From Desulfosporosinus sp. (lineage in GTDB: Bacteria > Bacillota > Desulfitobacteriia > Desulfitobacteriales > Desulfitobacteriaceae), in NCBI GenBank assembly GCA_031292095.1, contig JARLHU010000098.1, positions 1 to 47,485 on the forward strand: DNA of 47,485 bases, in the 5' to 3' direction. The position numbers and the translations under genes were made by a program. Shown in pieces: positions 46,955 through 47,485 of this stretch. Each line of letters opens with the position of its first letter. Position 1 is the first letter of the stretch. The notes under the pieces were generated by a model. That model was not told where the DNA came from. It made no database searches and saw only the letters and a program-made list of their open reading frames with translations.

Positions 46955-47485
46955 ATGACAAATAAGATAACGATCTACTCAGATTTCTTATGACCCTTTT
47001 GCATGATTGGGAAAGTCCCACTTGACCAGTTGGCCAAGGATAGAAATTTAACCCTAGAATGGAAAGCCTTTGAGCTTAGACCAGAAGGTTTAGAAATTCC
47101 GCCCAAATCGGCGGAATATCTGGCCCGAGCGAAAACCGGTATCGAAAATTTGAGTCGAAAATACGGACTTCACATGACCTTTAATAACCAGAGTAAACAC
47201 TCCAGATTAGCTTTGGAAGGAGCTAAATTTGCTGAAGAACATGGACTTGGCAATGAATATCATGATGCGGTTTTTGTTGCGCTATTCCAAGAACAAAAAA
47301 ACATCAATGACCCAAAGGTGTTGTCTGAGCTAGCCCTGCAGATCGGACTAGATCAGGATGAATTCAGGCAGGCACTCGTTACTCGAACTTATCAACAAGC
47401 GGTAACTCAGGATATAGAAGAAGCCTACCAGCTAGACATTCACAGTGTGCCTTGTTTTATCGTTGCGGGTCGCAAGGCTTTTGGC
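46955..47485 (+). CDS. FrnE/DsbA-family oxidoreductase with in-frame UGA (probable selenoprotein), partial
   Basis: The frame begins at an ATG 6 bases after the previous stop and is open to the window end (177 codons seen) except for one TGA at codon 13 (46991-46993). The text around it is SDFL-U-PFCMIGK. In FrnE-like DsbA proteins this place is DFxCPFCxxGK, so UGA stands exactly where the first redox Cys belongs and C16 completes a UxxC centre. A helical insert domain follows, then SVPCFIV with the cis-Pro (P166). Such proteins make or isomerise disulfides. An alternative is a nonsense mutation with restart at the ATG at 47003, but that would lose the whole active site while the rest stays intact. 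No ribosome site is obvious, so coupling to the upstream gene is likely. Confidence 0.75.
47008..47020 (+). promoter_or_regulatory. Candidate bacterial SECIS hairpin
   Basis: tggga (47008-47012) pairs with tccca (47016-47020) around the loop aag. The stem begins 14 bases after the UGA and the loop G lies about 22 bases after it, within the range of bacterial SECIS elements, which lie inside the coding region just downstream of the Sec codon. The stem is short and the match is only suggestive. Confidence 0.5.

Overview
The window looks like a stretch of chromosome from an anaerobic, endospore-forming member of the Firmicutes, most likely of the Desulfosporosinus/Desulfitobacterium (Peptococcaceae) type. 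This is inference. It rests on strong AGGAGG ribosome sites with TTG and GTG starts, a T-box leader, a near-perfect sigma-H promoter, a minimal SufC/SufB pair, an aspartate 4-decarboxylase, several acetate-type transporters and a probable selenoprotein. No rRNA, tRNA, CRISPR array or intact transposase was seen.

Layout. 1-4.7 kb is patchy: a broken ATPase gene, a phosphoesterase, a ferredoxin, an aminotransferase, a sigma-factor fragment, a DUF202 membrane protein and a 34-residue membrane peptide. 4.8-9.7 kb (minus strand) holds two tandem, closely similar ActP-like symporters and one intact DUF485 partner, with a DUF485 remnant and a duplicated leader that record the duplication. 9.7-15.2 kb carries cyclopropane fatty acid synthase, a cNMP/CBS/DUF294 signalling protein with a DEDDh exonuclease, a SatP-type acetate transporter, and a noncoding stretch rich in hairpins. 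15.2-20.3 kb holds sufCB, ppnP, a DUF2892 protein, ccdA-resA and htrA.

20.5-37.8 kb is dominated by a long plus-strand run of eleven genes behind a textbook sigma-H promoter: a membrane protein, an ABC ATPase and permease, a coiled-coil/glycine-rich membrane protein, a MoxR ATPase, a DUF58 protein, two large von Willebrand A membrane proteins, a small membrane protein and a second ABC exporter. This looks like an envelope system expressed at the transition to stationary phase or sporulation.

37.8-47.5 kb holds a T-box-controlled DAHP synthase/chorismate mutase (specifier read as UGG, Trp). Next comes a transmembrane one-component regulator that joins an extracellular Cache sensor and HAMP directly to a CitB/DcuR-type winged helix, followed by a formate/nitrite-family channel with direct repeats and a possible leader peptide upstream. 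After that are a hydroxyacid dehydrogenase and an aspartate decarboxylase, each preceded by a palindromic dispersed repeat, then a four-helix membrane protein and an acetyltransferase-like protein. The window ends inside a FrnE/DsbA-family gene whose first active-site cysteine codon is UGA, with a hairpin just downstream: a probable selenoprotein.

Common thread: uptake and sensing of small carboxylates (two ActP-like symporters, SatP, an FNT channel, a Cache regulator), redox and thiol chemistry (ferredoxin, Suf, CcdA/ResA, FrnE), and envelope remodelling. The points most worth following are the UGA-containing FrnE gene, the Cache-HAMP-HTH regulator beside the FNT channel, the sigma-H MoxR/VWA/ABC operon, the structured element at 14.95-15.18 kb and the palindromic repeat at 43.2 kb.
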